64,000 nt of DNA from Salvelinus alpinus. Taxonomy: Eukaryota > Chordata > Actinopteri > Salmoniformes > Salmonidae. The stretch's first letter is position 1, and each line of letters begins with the position of its first letter. The position numbers and the translations under genes are program-made. The DNA is taken from contig NC_092096.1 of the NCBI RefSeq assembly GCF_045679555.1, positions 28,714,364-28,778,363 of the forward strand, written 5' to 3'. Below, piece by piece: positions 60,656-64,000 of the stretch. A model generated the notes under the pieces. That model did not search any database, had not been told where the DNA came from, and worked only from the letters and a program-made list of their open reading frames with translations.

Positions 60656-60849
60656 GTGCGGCAGGTAGCCTAGTGGTTAGAGTGTTGGACTAGTAACCGA
60701 AAGGTTGCAAGATTGAATCCCCGAGCTGACAAGGTAAAAATCTGTCGTTCTGCCCCTGAACAAGGCAGTAAACCCACTGTTCCTAAGTCATCATTGTAAA
60801 TAAGAATTGTTTCTAAAAGGACTTGCCTAGTAAGGTACAAAATAAATCA
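60656..60849 (+). mobile_element. HpaI-type tRNA-derived SINE
   Basis: The A box region is GGTAGCCTAGTGGTTAGAG and the B box GGTTGCAAGATTGAATCC. The body has CTGTCGTTCTGCCCCTGAAC and CACTGTTCCTAAG, and the tail TTGCCTAGTAAGGTACAAAA. It is slightly more diverged than the copy at 47.8 kb. Confidence 0.92.
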
Positions 60850-61313
60850 AATGCTCTTGCAGGCACTTTTCTAGTATCTACATACCTATAACACCAAACC
60901 TTTGATATCATGCTCAAGTTATACTTTAAAGTCAACTCTCATTTGACTTGTTACTGATACCACAATGAATGTGTTCATTTGATGCTCCAATTTGGATGTT
61001 CTAAGAACTTTTGGAACGTGAAGAGCAGTCTTTGTGTTTGGCTAGTTAATGTTGTGCAGTAGCCTACTGTGTCTATATCCATTACATGACTGAAAGCATT
61101 CCATGAACATGTGCTTGACTTGACTATGCGAGAAGTGATGTAAACACAACCATTATGTTGAAGCATTACTTCACATCTCTAAGGTCAACAACTTGTCATA
61201 ACTGGCACTCCCTCAAGATGTCTACATTAAATAAGCGCCAGATGTTTTCAGTCAAGTATCTAGTGGGTATCTAGTTTGCTTGGGTGGAGCACTGTCTTTG
61301 TAGCAGTGGTGTA
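60850..61313. other. intergenic, no gene seen
   Basis: Nothing recognised apart from the target duplication CTTTGTAG at 61306-61313. Confidence 0.4.
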
Positions 61314-61881
61314 AACATTTTTTAAAGTAATACATAAGTAGTTTTTGTGGGTATCTGTACTTTACTATTTATATTTTTTACAACTTTTACTTTTACTGCA
61401 CTACATTCCAAAATAAAATAATGTACTTTTTACTCTATACATTTCCCCTGACACCCAAAAGTACTTGATACATTTTGAATGCTTAGCAGGACAGAAAAAT
61501 TGTCCAATTCACGCACTTCTCAAGAGAACATCCCTGGTCATCCTTCTGCCTCTGATCTGGCGGACTCACTAAACACACATGCTTTGTTTGGAAATTATAT
61601 CTGAGTGTTGGAGTGTACTCCTAGCTATCTGTAAATAAATAAAAAAACAAGAAAATGGTGCCGTCAAGTTTGCTTAATATAAGGAATTTGAAATGATTTC
61701 TACTTTTACTTTTGATACTTAAGTATATTATCGTAATTACTGTACACTTACTTTTGATGCTTTAAGTATATTTAAAACCAAATACTTTTAGAATGCTACT
61801 ACTCAAGTAGTATTTTACTGGGTCATTTTCTATTAAGGTATGTTTACTAAGTATGACAGTTGGGTACTTTTTCCACCCCTG
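61314..61881. mobile_element. hAT-type non-autonomous element with perfect target duplication
   Basis: The element is 568 bp. The ends CAGTGGTGTAAACATTT and (complement) CAGGGGTGGAAAAAGTACCC are inverted, with alternating TACTTTTACTT motifs inside. A perfect 8-bp duplication CTTTGTAG lies at 61306-61313 and 61882-61889. No transposase. Confidence 0.8.
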
Positions 61882-61889
61882 CTTTGTAG

Positions 61890-63354
<1,465 letters not shown>

Positions 63355-63575
63355 ATCGACTCCGTAATGGTACCTTGTGTACATAGACAAGTTATCGTTA
63401 CTCATTGTGTATTTATTATTACTTTTACTATTACGTGTTATTACATTTCTATTATCTAGCTATTTTCTTTCTCTCTGCATTGTTGGGAAGAAACTTCAAG
63501 TATGCATTTCACTGTTAGTCTACAACTGTTTTTTACGAAGTATGTGACAAATACAATTTTATTTGATTGAAAGAC
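63355..63575 (+). mobile_element. LINE 3' tail fragment
   Basis: It contains CTCTCTGCATTGTTGGGAAG, GCATTTCACTGTTAGTCTAC and TATGTGACAAATACAATTTT, ending in the oligo(T/A) tail TATTTGATTG. It matches the antisense fragment at 35.7 kb. Confidence 0.8.
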
Positions 63576-64000
63576 TGGCGTAATTTAAAATGACCAGGTA
63601 ATTGATAAGAGGTATTTAAGTCTCGAGTAGTCCGTTATTTTGCAACATTGACTAAATACTGAAAGCTGTAGACAAACATCTGTCAAAGATCCTAGAGGCT
63701 TCATCTGGTTAGGCATGAAGGTCAGAACATGGAGCATTTTAATTCCTGAAGGTTTGTGTATGTCTGTAAGTTGTTGTTCGTTTAAAAAAATAAAATGTAA
63801 AACATTTTTAAAAAGTAAATATCATTCCCCCAGTTTTTTATATTTTTTATATATGTATTGTCCTGTGTAATATATTGATTTCCTCCAAGTGCTCTTAATC
63901 ACCACAGCATACTCCCACACCCTCTCTTTCTCTGCTTACGCATGTATAGGGAGTGGGCTGGATGAGCGGAAATGAGGGTAGCGAGAGAAGTGATTAGGGA
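63576..64000. other. intergenic, no gene seen
   Basis: AT-rich sequence to the end of the window, with no recognisable features. Confidence 0.4.

Overview
The window is vertebrate nuclear DNA, almost certainly from a salmonid fish. Genes are split by GT-AG introns. Non-coding DNA is crowded with repeats that are characteristic of salmonids: Tc1/mariner elements with CAGTTGAAGTCGG-type termini, tRNA-derived SINEs, an L2 LINE tail containing CTCTGGATAAGAGCG, and a second LINE family ending in GGCGCATGTGAC. Assignments to protein and repeat families come from recognition of sequence, not from database searches.

Layout. (1) 740-1579 is the 3' part of ube2n (Ubc13), with the first exon outside the window. 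(2) 1580-14978 is intergenic and holds a decayed Tc1 copy, several MITEs, microsatellites and a young 5'-truncated L2 LINE. (3) 14979-24831 is a complete five-exon nudt4 (diphosphoinositol polyphosphate phosphohydrolase 2), followed by a probable 3' UTR to about 27.19 kb. Intron 1 carries a 1.7-kb hAT-like element. (4) 27455-30404 is a nest of two Tc1-like elements plus a SINE. (5) 30430-30839 holds two minus-strand exons resembling a TINF2_N-type domain, isolated between transposons. (6) 32867-42660 is a complete 13-exon pkp2 (plakophilin-2) with transposons in several introns, including an L2 tail inserted at the exon 11 splice acceptor. (7) 44546-47629 is a seven-exon RING/coiled-coil/PRY-SPRY TRIM-like gene that lacks a B-box. 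(8) 49.9-51.2 kb contains a weak candidate for an unrecognised multi-exon gene. (9) 52.7-60.0 kb is one LINE copy interrupted by a hAT element and by two Tc1-type elements. (10) The remainder is repeats and a long CA microsatellite.

There is no operon logic. ube2n, nudt4, pkp2 and the TRIM-like gene are separate transcription units, all on the + strand. ube2n and nudt4 are also neighbours in human, which supports orthology. The observations most worth checking are the L2-tail duplication of the pkp2 exon 11 acceptor (one of the two acceptors leads straight to a stop codon), the NAGNAG acceptor in nudt4 exon 4 that would reproduce the known alpha/beta isoform difference, the apparent in-frame B-box loss and duplicated mini-exon in the TRIM-like gene, and the orphan TINF2_N-like exons.
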